NCBI GenBank assembly: GCA_017483945.1
Contig: JAFUUE010000077.1
Coordinates: forward strand, 1 to 37,738
Origin: Paludibacteraceae bacterium
GTDB lineage: Bacteria > Bacteroidota > Bacteroidia > Bacteroidales > Paludibacteraceae
Direction of reading: 5' to 3'
Length of the DNA: 37,738 nucleotides
Shown: one piece after another, positions 26,870 through 34,563 of the stretch
Layout of the letters: each line of letters begins with the position of its first letter
Numbering within the stretch: the stretch's first letter is position 1
Program-made: the position numbers and the translations under genes
Notes under the pieces: model-generated
What the model saw: only the letters and a program-made list of their open reading frames with translations
What the model was told of the DNA's origin: nothing
Database searches by the model: none

Positions 26870-27238
26870 TTAACTATTCAAATCTTCAATCTCCGTAATC
26901 TTCCCGTCAGCCCACAGGTGCTCGATGTCATAGTAGGCACGTGGCTCACGTTGCATGATGTGCACGAAGATGCTTCCGTAATCCAGCGCCACCCATTCCG
27001 CATTCTCGCGGCCTGCTACTGCCAGCGGGTGCACATGCGTCGTCGTGCGGACATGGTCGTCCACCTCATCCGCTATCGCGCCCACTTGGATATTGGACGT
27101 GCCTTCGGCTATAATCATGTAATCGACAGGGGCTTCCTTAATCTTCCTGAGGTCAATGCTCACGATGCGCTGACCCTTCCGGTTCTGGATTCCTTCAATG
27201 ATAGTCTCAATCAGTTTCTTGTTGCTTACTTCTTTCAT
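26870..27238 (-). CDS. rsfS: Ribosomal silencing factor RsfS
   Basis: This 122-residue Iojap-family protein binds L14 of the large subunit and blocks subunit joining during starvation. VDYMIIAEGTSNIQVGAIAD, WVALDYGSIFVHIM and the C-terminal YYDIEHLWAD are typical. The ATG at 27238 gives the family's usual N-terminus. An upstream in-frame ATG at 27349 is rejected, because the promoter -7 box (27298-27305) lies between the two. It is the first gene of the run continuing into ftsH. Confidence 0.94.
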   Translation of the reverse strand: MKEVSNKKLIETIIEGIQNRKGQRIVSIDLRKIKEAPVDYMIIAEGTSNIQVGAIADEVDDHVRTTTHVHPLAVAGRENAEWVALDYGSIFVHIMQREPRAYYDIEHLWADGKITEIEDLNS

Positions 27239-27297
27239 GTATCTTGGGGTTTTGATTACTTCCTCCGCATACCCGCGGAGAAAATGACATTTGAATA

Positions 27298-27329
27298 CAA
27301 AGATACAAAAACTATTCCATTCCTGCAAA
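27298..27329 (-). promoter_or_regulatory. Promoter of the rsfS-ftsH run
   Basis: On the minus strand: TTTG (27329-27326), 20 nt, TATCTTTG (27305-27298), about 60 nt before the rsfS ATG. It may serve all five genes down to birA. Confidence 0.82.
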
Positions 27330-27386
27330 TTTATCTGCCCTTCTGCCATTTTGGCATAGGAAAATAGTAACTATTTCGCCCTAACT

Positions 27387-27418
27387 ATTGTGTATGTCAA
27401 AAAATATCCGTACCTTTG
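27387..27418 (+). promoter_or_regulatory. Promoter of udk
   Basis: ATTG (27387-27390), 20 nt, TACCTTTG (27411-27418), 23 nt before the udk ATG. Confidence 0.78.
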
Positions 27419-27441
27419 TATCCCGATAACCAAGTTCTCCT

Positions 27442-28059
27442 ATGTTTATTATCGGCATTGCGGGCGGTACCGGCTCGGGTAAAACAACGGTAGTCAGAAA
27501 ACTCACTGAGCGCCTTCCTAAAGGCGAAGTCGTGGTCATTCCACAAGATTCCTATTACAAAGACTCTTCACACGTTCCTGTCGAAGAGCGGCAGTTCATC
27601 AATTTCGACCATCCTGACGCCTTCGATTGGCCGCTCCTCGCCAAGCATATCAGCCTTCTCAAGCAGGGACAACCTATCGAACAACCCGTTTACTCCTATA
27701 TAACCTGCACGCGCCAGCCCGAGACTATCCATATCGAACCCAAGGATATCATCATCGTCGAAGGTATTATGGCTCTTAGTGACAAGAAACTGCGTGAGCA
27801 GATGGACCTCAAAATCTTCGTCGATGCCGATGCTGACGACCGGCTCATCCGCGTTATCAGTCGTGACATCGTCGAGCGGGGACGGACCACCGAAGCCGTC
27901 ATGGAGCGCTACCAGCGCGTCCTCAAACCCATGCACCAGCAGTTCATAGAACCATGCAAACGCTACGCTGACGTCATCATCCCGCAGGGAGGCCATAACA
28001 ACGCCGCCATCAACATGCTCGTCAAGTTCATCAAGCAGCAGATGCGCGAGAATAAATAG
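27442..28059 (+). CDS. udk: Uridine kinase
   Basis: This 205-residue pyrimidine-salvage enzyme phosphorylates uridine and cytidine using ATP or GTP. The P-loop is GGTGSGKT (8-15). PQDSYYKD, FDHPDAFDWPLL and the lid region VISRDIVERGRTTEAVMERY match the family. It has its own promoter. The 3' spacer holds palindromic element R4. Confidence 0.95.
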   Translation: MFIIGIAGGTGSGKTTVVRKLTERLPKGEVVVIPQDSYYKDSSHVPVEERQFINFDHPDAFDWPLLAKHISLLKQGQPIEQPVYSYITCTRQPETIHIEPKDIIIVEGIMALSDKKLREQMDLKIFVDADADDRLIRVISRDIVERGRTTEAVMERYQRVLKPMHQQFIEPCKRYADVIIPQGGHNNAAINMLVKFIKQQMRENK

Positions 28060-28065
28060 GCTTCA

Positions 28066-28127
28066 CCTGGGACGCGGGCTTCTCGTCTCGGTCACAGACC
28101 GCACCCGCGAATCGCCGTGAACGGCGA
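28066..28127 (+). repeat. Palindromic element copy R4 (long form, intergenic)
   Basis: The copy reads CCTGGGAC, half-stem GCGGGC, inner hairpin CGGTC-ACA-GACCG, half-stem ACCCGC (one outer mismatch), then a terminal hairpin TCGCCG-TGAA-CGGCGA (28112-28127). It fills the udk-chrA spacer. A GTG inside its terminal hairpin (28117) is in frame with the chromate transporter gene. Confidence 0.85.
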
Positions 28128-28143
28128 AAAGAAGTATAACCCC

Positions 28144-28911
28144 ATGTTCTTCCGACTCTTTTGGACATTCCTCAAGATTGGCACCTTCACCCTCGGTGGA
28201 GGATATGCCATGTTGCCCCTTATCCAGAAGGAAGTGGTGGACACGCGCCATTGGATTGACGAGCCCGAGTTCCTCAATATGATTGCACTCGCCCAGGCTG
28301 CACCCGGCATCATCGCCGTCAACTCCGCCATCTTCATCGGCTATCGCGTCTATGGCTGGCGCGGACTCATCGCTGCTGTCCTCGGAGCCGTCTTGCCCTC
28401 TTTCTGCATCATCCTCGCCATTGCCGCGCTCTTCCGTGACTATAAGGACCTGCCTGCCGTCGAGGCCGTCTTCAGGGGTGTCCGACCCGCCGTCGTCGCT
28501 CTCATCGCTGCGCCCCTCTTCAAAATGACCCGCAACGCCCTCCGCGCCACTACACCCACCTGGGACGCAGGCTCTTCGTCTCGGTCACAGACCGCGCCCG
28601 CGAACGCGTCCCAGGACGCGCCCTCACAGGCCACGACTGCCACCTGGGACGCGGGCTCTTCGTCTCGGTCACAGACCGCGCCCGCGATCGCGTCATCAGA
28701 CGCGCTCTTACCCAAAAAGCGCTTTCGACTTTCGACTTTTGACTTTCGACTCCTCTACCTCCTGCTTCCCCTCACCGCCGCACTCCTCATCTGGCTCGCG
28801 GGCGTCTCACCCGTCCTTATCATCCTTTGCGCAATACTCATTACACTCATACTCACCGCTTTACATACGCACTACATGCGTAAACGCCTGAAAACCAGGA
28901 GCCGTCTTTAG
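28144..28911 (+). CDS. chrA: Chromate transporter subunit (ChrA family, first of pair) with repeat-derived insert
   Basis: This 255-residue short-form CHR protein works as one half of a two-subunit transporter. FTLGGGYAMLPLIQKE near the N-terminus and LAQAAPGIIAVNSAIFIGYR are the family motifs. The family core runs to about residue 135. After it lie two copies of the palindromic element (about 138-187), read as TWDAGSSSRSQTAPA-type hydrophilic sequence, then a heptamer-repeat segment read as FRLSTFDFRL (about 194-203), then two closing hydrophobic helices. The repeats have therefore lengthened the linker. The ATG at 28144 fits the family start; an upstream GTG in element R4 would add nine residues. 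The stop codon lies in an 11-bp array. Confidence 0.88.
   Translation: MFFRLFWTFLKIGTFTLGGGYAMLPLIQKEVVDTRHWIDEPEFLNMIALAQAAPGIIAVNSAIFIGYRVYGWRGLIAAVLGAVLPSFCIILAIAALFRDYKDLPAVEAVFRGVRPAVVALIAAPLFKMTRNALRATTPTWDAGSSSRSQTAPANASQDAPSQATTATWDAGSSSRSQTAPAIASSDALLPKKRFRLSTFDFRLLYLLLPLTAALLIWLAGVSPVLIILCAILITLILTALHTHYMRKRLKTRSRL
28559..28704 (+). repeat. Palindromic element copies R5 and R6, in frame inside chrA
   Basis: Two long-form copies sit in tandem. R5 is 28559-28620, with terminal hairpin CGCGTC-CCAG-GACGCG. R6 is 28643-28704, with terminal hairpin CGCGTC-ATCA-GACGCG and the lead-in CACAGGCCACGACTGCCA (28625-28642). Both are read as TWDAGSSSRSQTAPA. R5 has one mismatch in the outer stem (GCAGGC). 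Confidence 0.9.
28721..28751 (+). repeat. Heptamer tandem repeat TTT(C/T)GAC, copy 2, inside chrA
   Basis: A 31-nt block matches 120-150 at 30 of 31 positions, and is here translated as FRLSTFDFRL within the transporter. It lies 17 nt after element R6. Confidence 0.85.
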
Positions 28912-28959
28912 TGATTCTTTAGTGATTCTTAGGTTATTCATAGGTTATTCATTAGTTAT
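28905..28959. repeat. 11-bp tandem array, five units, over the chrA stop codon
   Basis: The units are TCTTTAGTGAT twice, TCTTAGGTTAT, TCATAGGTTAT and TCATTAGTTAT. The stop codon TAG (28909-28911) is inside the first unit. The array fills the spacer to the second transporter gene. Confidence 0.9.
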
Positions 28960-28965
28960 TCCCGT

Positions 28966-29538
28966 ATGACTACACTACTCGCACTCTTCGTCTCCTTCTT
29001 CCGCATCGGCCTCTTCGGCTTCGGCGGAGGGTATGCCATACTCTCGCTCATACAGTACGAGGTCGAGGCGCATGCCTGGATGACGCCGCAGGAGTTCACC
29101 GACATCGTAGCCATCAGCCAGATGACCCCCGGACCTATCGGTATCAATGCCGCCACCTATGTCGGCTACACCGCCGCCGGACTGCCCGGCAGTTGTGTCG
29201 CTACCTTCGCAATCATACTCCCCTCGCTTATTATCATGCTTGTTATCAGCCGACTGTACATACGCCTCTCCGAGCGCTTTGCCGATAATCCCTACTATCG
29301 CAACACCATGACCGTCCTCCGCTTCACCGTCCTCGGACTCATCGCCGCGGCGGCGCTCCTGCTCATCACCCCTGCTAACTTCATCGACGCTTATAGTTGG
29401 CTCCTCTTCGCCGCGGTCTTTCTCCTGACTCTTCTCCCTGCGCTCACTAAAAACAAATCGGATGTAGTCAGTTTCCTGACCCATCCGATTACGCTTATTG
29501 TCCTCGCCGGCTGCGCCGGCTACCTTATCTACGGCTGA
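28966..29538 (+). CDS. chrA: Chromate transporter subunit (ChrA family, second of pair)
   Basis: This 190-residue partner short-form CHR protein has FGFGGGYAILSLIQYEVE (about 15-32) and ISQMTPGPIGINAATYVGYT (about 52-71), followed by several membrane helices. Paired short CHR proteins act together as an anion (chromate/sulfate) transporter in other bacteria; the substrate here is not known. Unlike its partner it contains no inserted repeats. Its TGA abuts the TAA of the convergent gpmI without a spacer base. Confidence 0.92.
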   Translation: MTTLLALFVSFFRIGLFGFGGGYAILSLIQYEVEAHAWMTPQEFTDIVAISQMTPGPIGINAATYVGYTAAGLPGSCVATFAIILPSLIIMLVISRLYIRLSERFADNPYYRNTMTVLRFTVLGLIAAAALLLITPANFIDAYSWLLFAAVFLLTLLPALTKNKSDVVSFLTHPITLIVLAGCAGYLIYG

Positions 29539-31068
29539 TTAGTGTATTAGGCAGTGCCCTGTCATCTCGGCCGGCTGCTCGATACCCATGATGTGGCACA
29601 GCGACGGAGCCACGTCCGCCAGTATGCCGTCTTCCACTTTCGCGTCCTTATGGTCGCGGCTGATATACACAAACGGCACAGGGTTCAGCGAGTGAGCCGT
29701 GTTGGGCGTACCGTCCTCATTGATAGCATGGTCGCAGTTGCCGTGGTCCGCAATGATAATCACTTCGTAACCGTTCTTCAGCGCCGTCTCTACCACCTCG
29801 TACGAACACTTGTCTATCGTCTTGACTGCCTCCTGTATGGCGGGATATACACCCGTGTGACCTACCATGTCGCCGTTGGCGAAGTTCAGCGTCACATAGT
29901 CGTACTCCTGCGTGTCCAGCGCTTTGCACAGCGCCTCCGTCACTTCCGGAGCGGACATCTCCGGCTGCAGGTCATAGGTCGCTACCTTCGGACTCGGTAT
30001 CAGTATCCGGTCCTCACCCGGATATTCGGCCTCGCGACCGCCGTTGAAGAAGAAGGTCACATGCGCGAACTTCTCCGTCTCGGCTATACGCAACTGCTTC
30101 ATACCCAGTCTGCTGACCACTTCGCCCAGCGTGTTCTGCACGTTCTCTTTCGGGAATAGTACATGCAGCCCCTGGAACGAGGAGTCGTACGGCGTCATGC
30201 AGCAATAGTGCAACCCGCTGATAGTGTGCATCTCCTGCTCGGGCATGTCCTGTTGCGTCAGCACTATCGTGATTTCTTTCGCGCGGTCGTTCCGGTAGTT
30301 GAAGAATATCACCGCATCGCCTTCGCCGATTATCGCCTTGGGCGTGCCGTCGGCCCGCGTGGCTACGATAGGCTTGATGAACTCGTCCGTCACGCCCGCG
30401 TCGTAACTCTCCTGCATCGCCGTGTGCATGCACACGGCCTGCTTGCCTTCGCCTTTGACCAGACAGTTGTAGGCCTCTCGGATACGCTCCCAGCGTTTGT
30501 CGCGGTCCATCGCGTAAAAACGCCCCTGTATGCTGGCTATCTCGCCGCAACTCGCCGCCAGATGCTCCTCCAGACGGTCTATGAATCCGATGCCCGAACG
30601 CGGGTCTGTGTCACGACCGTCCATGAAACAGTGCACGAACGTCCGCCCTTCCAGACCGTATTCCTTCGCTATCTCCGTCAGTTTGAACAGGTGATCCAGG
30701 CTGCTATGCACGCCGCCGTCACTCGTCAGACCCATGATGTGCAACTTCTTGCCGCTCTGCTTCGCGTACTCATATACGGCCACTATCTCCTTGTTGGTCA
30801 GTATGCTGCCGTCTTTGCATGCGCGGTTAATCTTGACCAGGTCCTGATACACTACCCGGCCCGCACCGATATTCAGGTGACCCACTTCCGAGTTACCCAT
30901 CTGACCGTCGGGCAGTCCCACGTTCTCACCGCTCGCCTGTAGCTGTGAGTGAGGATAAGTCGCGAGCAACTCGTCCCAATGAGGCGTCGGAGTGCTCCAT
31001 ATCGCATTGGCTTTGTCCTGTTTACCGATTCCCCAGCCATCCAGAATCATCAATAATGCTTTACGCAT
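29539..31068 (-). CDS. gpmI: 2,3-bisphosphoglycerate-independent phosphoglycerate mutase
   Basis: This 509-residue glycolytic enzyme interconverts 3- and 2-phosphoglycerate using two Mn ions and a phosphoserine. [10 protein letters not shown] (metal Asp10), the catalytic Ser60 in [28 protein letters not shown] and ADHGNCDH are all present. It lies 89 bp downstream of smpB with a 10-bp array between them and no clear promoter of its own, so read-through from smpB is likely (inference). Confidence 0.96.
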   Translation of the reverse strand: MRKALLMILDGWGIGKQDKANAIWSTPTPHWDELLATYPHSQLQASGENVGLPDGQMGNSEVGHLNIGAGRVVYQDLVKINRACKDGSILTNKEIVAVYEYAKQSGKKLHIMGLTSDGGVHSSLDHLFKLTEIAKEYGLEGRTFVHCFMDGRDTDPRSGIGFIDRLEEHLAASCGEIASIQGRFYAMDRDKRWERIREAYNCLVKGEGKQAVCMHTAMQESYDAGVTDEFIKPIVATRADGTPKAIIGEGDAVIFFNYRNDRAKEITIVLTQQDMPEQEMHTISGLHYCCMTPYDSSFQGLHVLFPKENVQNTLGEVVSRLGMKQLRIAETEKFAHVTFFFNGGREAEYPGEDRILIPSPKVATYDLQPEMSAPEVTEALCKALDTQEYDYVTLNFANGDMVGHTGVYPAIQEAVKTIDKCSYEVVETALKNGYEVIIIADHGNCDHAINEDGTPNTAHSLNPVPFVYISRDHKDAKVEDGILADVAPSLCHIMGIEQPAEMTGHCLIH

Positions 31069-31090
31069 ATATCTTTATGTTTTTATTAGC

Positions 31091-31160
31091 AACGATCTTA
31101 AACCATTCTAAACCATTTTAAACAATTTCAAACCATTTTAAACAATTTCAAACCATCTCA
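31091..31160. repeat. 10-bp tandem array, seven units, over the smpB stop codon
   Basis: Seven units of AAC(C/A)ATT(T/C)(T/C)A type are strictly 10 bp apart. The smpB stop codon (31158-31160) is in the last unit. It occupies most of the smpB-gpmI spacer. Confidence 0.9.
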
Positions 31161-31652
31161 AACCTCCCTCAGCCTCATCCGCGCCATCTCCCGCTTGTCG
31201 TCTTTCTCTCTCAGCGCCTGCCGCTTGTCGTATTCGTGCTTGCCTTCGCACAGCCCAATCTCTATCTTTGCCAGCCCTTTCTCGTTGATATACAGGCGTA
31301 GCGGGATAATCGTCTTGCCGCTCTCCTTGGTCTGACGCTCCAGTTTCCGCAACTCTTTACGCTGCAGTAGCAGCTTTCGGTCCCGACGGGCCACGTGGTT
31401 GGCATAACTCCCGAAGCGGTACTCCGCCACGTGCATCCCTATCACCCACAACTCTCCCGAACGGAACATGCAGTATGTGTCCACCAGCGAGGCTTTCCCC
31501 TCGCGGATTGACTTGATTTCCGTCCCGTACAGCACCACACCCGCCGTCAGCCGGTCCAGCACATGATAGTCGTACGTCGCACGGCGGTTCTTTATGTCAA
31601 CACTCGTCTTCGCGTGCATATATCCTATAACAAATGGGGATTTTTTAGGCAT
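31158..31652 (-). CDS. smpB: SsrA-binding protein SmpB
   Basis: This 164-residue protein binds tmRNA for trans-translation rescue of stalled ribosomes. [39 protein letters not shown] and the basic C-terminal tail [19 protein letters not shown] are typical. An alternative start 33 nt downstream (ATG of MHAKTS) would give a length nearer the norm. The divergent promoter lies close to the upstream ATG, which slightly favours the longer form having a very short leader. No tmRNA gene was found in the window. Confidence 0.94.
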   Translation of the reverse strand: MPKKSPFVIGYMHAKTSVDIKNRRATYDYHVLDRLTAGVVLYGTEIKSIREGKASLVDTYCMFRSGELWVIGMHVAEYRFGSYANHVARRDRKLLLQRKELRKLERQTKESGKTIIPLRLYINEKGLAKIEIGLCEGKHEYDKRQALREKDDKREMARMRLREV

Positions 31653-31671
31653 CCCCCTAACTTTTGGGCTA

Positions 31672-31703
31672 CAAAATTACAACAAAATTTGCAAGTGTGC
31701 AAA
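31672..31703 (-). promoter_or_regulatory. Promoter of smpB
   Basis: On the minus strand: TTTG (31703-31700), 20 nt, TAATTTTG (31679-31672). It overlaps the opposite promoter by the 16-bp core 31688-31703. Confidence 0.8.
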
Positions 31704-31719
31704 TATTTTTGTACCTTTG
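31688..31719 (+). promoter_or_regulatory. Promoter of the DUF5606-nif3-zinc ribbon-tsaB-sprE run
   Basis: TTTG (31688-31691), 20 nt, TACCTTTG (31712-31719), about 20 nt before the DUF5606 ATG. The core TTTGCAAGTGTGCAAA is an inverted repeat with both -33 boxes at its ends. Confidence 0.85.
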
Positions 31720-31739
31720 CACCGAAAACTGTTGAAATT

Positions 31740-32168
31740 ATGCTTAAAGAGATATTAGCCATCACCGGTAAACCCGGTCTCTTCCGCCTCGTTAGCCGCG
31801 GACAGAACATGCTCATCGTCGAGTCACTCCTCGACGGCAAACGTACACCGACCTATGCACGCGACAAGATTGTCTCCCTCGCCGACGTGTCTATGTTCAC
31901 CGAGGGTGACGATATCCCCCTCAGTCAGGTGCTCACCAAGGTCGGTGAGAAAGAGTCCCTCCGCCCCGCATCCCTCGAGCCGAAGAAGGCGGACAACAAG
32001 GCCCTCGCGGAATGGTTCGCCGCCGTGCTCCCCGATTACGACCGCGACCGCGTCTATCCCTCGGATATACGCAAGCTTATCCAGTGGTATAATATCCTCA
32101 TCAACGCAGGCATCACCGACTTCCGCGATGACGAGCAAACGCCCGAAGAGGAAAAAACTGCCGAATAG
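31740..32168 (+). CDS. DUF5606-family protein
   Basis: This 142-residue protein is conserved in Bacteroidota and of unknown function. The N-terminus LKEILAITGKPGLFRLVS and the block NMLIVESLLDGKRTPTYARDKIVSL are the family hallmarks, followed by a helical part and an acidic tail. The ATG at 31740 sits just after the promoter; a longer in-frame reading from 31563 crosses the promoter and is rejected. Confidence 0.9.
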   Translation: MLKEILAITGKPGLFRLVSRGQNMLIVESLLDGKRTPTYARDKIVSLADVSMFTEGDDIPLSQVLTKVGEKESLRPASLEPKKADNKALAEWFAAVLPDYDRDRVYPSDIRKLIQWYNILINAGITDFRDDEQTPEEEKTAE

Positions 32169-32183
32169 ACCAAATAGAGTAGG

Positions 32184-32981
32184 TTGGTCCTACAGCAAAT
32201 CATAGATATCATAGAATCTGTCGCGCCCTTGAGTTGCCAGCAACAATGGGACAATTCGGGCCTGCAGGTGGGTGAACGCACACAAGAAATCAACGCTGTG
32301 CTGCTGACAACGGATGTAACGGAAGCCGTCGTCAGAGAGGCCGTTGCACATGGCTGCAACCTCATCCTCTCCCACCATCCCCTCATCTTCCGCCCCCTTC
32401 GCCACCTCACCTTCGCCACGCCGCAGGAGCGTTGCGTCGCACTCGCCCTCGCACACGGCATTGCTATCTACTCTTCCCATACCGCCCTCGACAGCGTCCC
32501 CGGCGGCATCAGCGGCCGGATGGCCCGGATGCTCGGCCTCTCCGACTGCCGCATACTCGCCCCCGAGTCGGACAACACCGGGCTCGGCATCGTCGGCTCG
32601 CTGCCCGAATCGCTCATGACGGACGCTCTCGTCTCGCGCGTACGTGAGATATTTAAGGTGCCTTGCGTCCGCTTCGTCCCCATCGACCGCCCCATTCGCC
32701 GACTCGCCCTCTGTGGCGGCTCCGGCGCAGAGTTCCTGGAGAACGCCGTCTCCTCGGGCGCCGATGCCTACCTCACCGCCGATGTCAAGTACCATGACTT
32801 CCAGGCTGCCGAAGGACGCATCGCCTTGCTCGATATCGACCACTGGGCCAGCGAACAGCACGCGCGCGACATCTTCCGCGAACTGCTCGAGCCGCATGTC
32901 CCGACACGCATCGCCTGCTCCGATTGCTCCCCTGTCCGGGTGGCGTGCGATTCCGTAGCGGATACGAAGGATATACGATAG
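32184..32981 (+). CDS. Nif3-like dinuclear metal centre protein
   Basis: This 265-residue protein belongs to the NIF3/YbgI family, a hexameric metal-binding protein linked to GTP cyclohydrolase 1 type 2 in annotations but with no settled function. Metal ligands are visible in LSHHPLIF (His64, His65), TTDVT (Asp44) and DHWASEQH near the C-terminus. It lacks the central PII/CutA-like insert of longer members. A stop codon just upstream and no in-frame ATG near the family N-terminus make TTG at 32184 the likely start. Its stop codon lies in an 11-bp array. Confidence 0.9.
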   Translation: MVLQQIIDIIESVAPLSCQQQWDNSGLQVGERTQEINAVLLTTDVTEAVVREAVAHGCNLILSHHPLIFRPLRHLTFATPQERCVALALAHGIAIYSSHTALDSVPGGISGRMARMLGLSDCRILAPESDNTGLGIVGSLPESLMTDALVSRVREIFKVPCVRFVPIDRPIRRLALCGGSGAEFLENAVSSGADAYLTADVKYHDFQAAEGRIALLDIDHWASEQHARDIFRELLEPHVPTRIACSDCSPVRVACDSVADTKDIR

Positions 32982-33019
32982 ATACACGTTAGATATACGA
33001 TAGATATACGATAGATAAC
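32961..33019. repeat. 11-bp tandem array over the nif3 stop codon
   Basis: GATACGAAGGA is followed by TATACGATAGA, TACACGTTAGA, TATACGATAGA, TATACGATAGA and TAACG. The nif3 stop (32979-32981) is inside the second unit, so the last codons of the gene are repeat sequence. Confidence 0.9.
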
Positions 33020-33064
33020 GCGACCTCTATAGAACTGAAATACTAACAAAATAATATAACTACT

Positions 33065-33826
33065 ATGGCAACAAAAGCGAAAGAAAACAAAGACGTCAAA
33101 GAACTGACCGTCGAGGAGAAACTCCACGCCCTCTACGAACTGCAGACCGTGGACTCCAAAATCGACGAACTCCGCATCCTCGCAGGCGAACTCCCCCAGG
33201 AGGTCAAGGACAAAAGCGACGAACTCGAAGGACTCCGCACACGTCTGAAGAATATCGAGGACGAAATCAAAGAGTGCGAGACCCAAATCTCCGACCACCG
33301 CGTGCGCATCGAGAACGCTAACGCCAGCATCTCCCGCTACAAGGAGCAGCAGAACAACGTCCGCAACAACCGCGAGTACGATAACCTCAGCAAGGAGATT
33401 GAGTTCCAGCAGCTCGATATCGAACTCAGCCAGAAGAAGATAAAGAACTATACCACCGACCTCGAGGACCGTCAGGCCGAGAAGCAGAAGACCGTCGCCA
33501 GCATCGAGGAACGCACCGTGGACCTCGAGCAGAAACGCTCCGAGCTGGACCAGATTCTCAGTGAGACACGCGAGCAGACCGAGCAACTCATGCTCCGCTC
33601 TGCCGAACTGGAGAAGGGTATCGACGACCGTCTCCTCGCTGCCTTCAAGCGTATCCGCAAGAACGCACGCAACGGACTCGCCGTCGTCAAGGTCGAGCGC
33701 GACAGCTGCGGCGGCTGCCATAGCAAAATCCCCGCACAGCGCCAGCTTGACATCCGCCTGCGCAAGAAAATCATCGTCTGCGAGTTCTGTGGACGCATCC
33801 TCGTTGATGCCGAGATGGGCGAATAA
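33065..33826 (+). CDS. Coiled-coil protein with C4 zinc ribbon
   Basis: This 253-residue protein has a long helical hairpin (about 15-190, heptad-rich with many Glu/Lys) followed by a zinc ribbon with CGGC (219-222) and CEFC (242-245). It is a member of the C4-type zinc-ribbon family often encoded next to nif3-like genes, as here. The function is unsettled; nucleic-acid or ribosome binding is often proposed. It sits 83 nt after nif3 and 14 nt before tsaB. Confidence 0.9.
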   Translation: MATKAKENKDVKELTVEEKLHALYELQTVDSKIDELRILAGELPQEVKDKSDELEGLRTRLKNIEDEIKECETQISDHRVRIENANASISRYKEQQNNVRNNREYDNLSKEIEFQQLDIELSQKKIKNYTTDLEDRQAEKQKTVASIEERTVDLEQKRSELDQILSETREQTEQLMLRSAELEKGIDDRLLAAFKRIRKNARNGLAVVKVERDSCGGCHSKIPAQRQLDIRLRKKIIVCEFCGRILVDAEMGE

Positions 33827-33840
33827 TCATTTCCCTGACC

Positions 33841-34563
33841 ATGACCCTGCTTGCTATTGAGACATCCGGACCCGTGTGCTCCGTCGCCCTCCTGGTCGGC
33901 GGAGTGCCCGTCTGCACACGCGCCGAGGCCGGCGGTGCCAACCATGCACGCCTCCTGCCGCGTTTCGTGGACGAACTGCTTGCCGAGGCGCGCACGCGCC
34001 GGCTCTCGCTCGAGGCCGTCGCGCTCAGCGAAGGCCCCGGCAGCTACACCGGACTGCGTATCGGTAGCAGCATGGCCAAGGGGCTCTGCTACGGACTCGG
34101 TATCCCCCTCATCGCGATTCCCACACCTCTCGTCCTCTGCGCGTCTTATGCCGCGCATATCGGCCGGCTACCCGCCGACGCCCCCTCCCTCCCCGCAGAC
34201 CCGCTCCTCTGTCCCATGACCGACGCCCGGCGCATGGAGGTCTATACCGCCCTCTATACGCCTGACCTGCGCCCCGTCATGCCTATTCAGGCATGCGTCA
34301 TCGACGCCTCCTCCTTTGCCGACCGCCTTGCCCAAAGCCCCGTCGTCTTCTTCGGAGACGGAGCCGACAAGTGCCGCTCCGTCATCTGCTCACCCGCCGC
34401 CCGCTTCGTCTCCGGCATACTCCCCGACGCACAGCACATGGGAGTCCTCGCCGAGGCAGGCTATGGACGCACCGTCAGCGGCAAAGATATAGCATACTAT
34501 AACCCATTCTACCTCAAAGACTTCGTCGCGGCTCCCAGCCACGTCAAAGGACTACATCCATGA
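33841..34563 (+). CDS. tsaB: tRNA threonylcarbamoyladenosine biosynthesis protein TsaB
   Basis: This 240-residue ASKHA-fold partner of TsaD is needed for t6A at position 37 of ANN-decoding tRNAs. LLAIETSGPVCSVAL at the N-terminus and SEGPGSYTGLRIGSSMAKGL (about 63-82) are diagnostic. No kinase-like catalytic metal motif of TsaD is present, as expected. The stop overlaps the next ATG (ATGATG). Confidence 0.95.
   Translation: MTLLAIETSGPVCSVALLVGGVPVCTRAEAGGANHARLLPRFVDELLAEARTRRLSLEAVALSEGPGSYTGLRIGSSMAKGLCYGLGIPLIAIPTPLVLCASYAAHIGRLPADAPSLPADPLLCPMTDARRMEVYTALYTPDLRPVMPIQACVIDASSFADRLAQSPVVFFGDGADKCRSVICSPAARFVSGILPDAQHMGVLAEAGYGRTVSGKDIAYYNPFYLKDFVAAPSHVKGLHP

Noticed and set aside
27239..27349. 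N-terminal extension of RsfS from an ATG at 27349
   Set aside because: The extension crosses a consensus promoter and does not match the family N-terminus.
29554..30942. Plus-strand open frames of 201 and 259 residues
   Set aside because: They are antisense to gpmI, which has all its active-site motifs. These frames show no family features.
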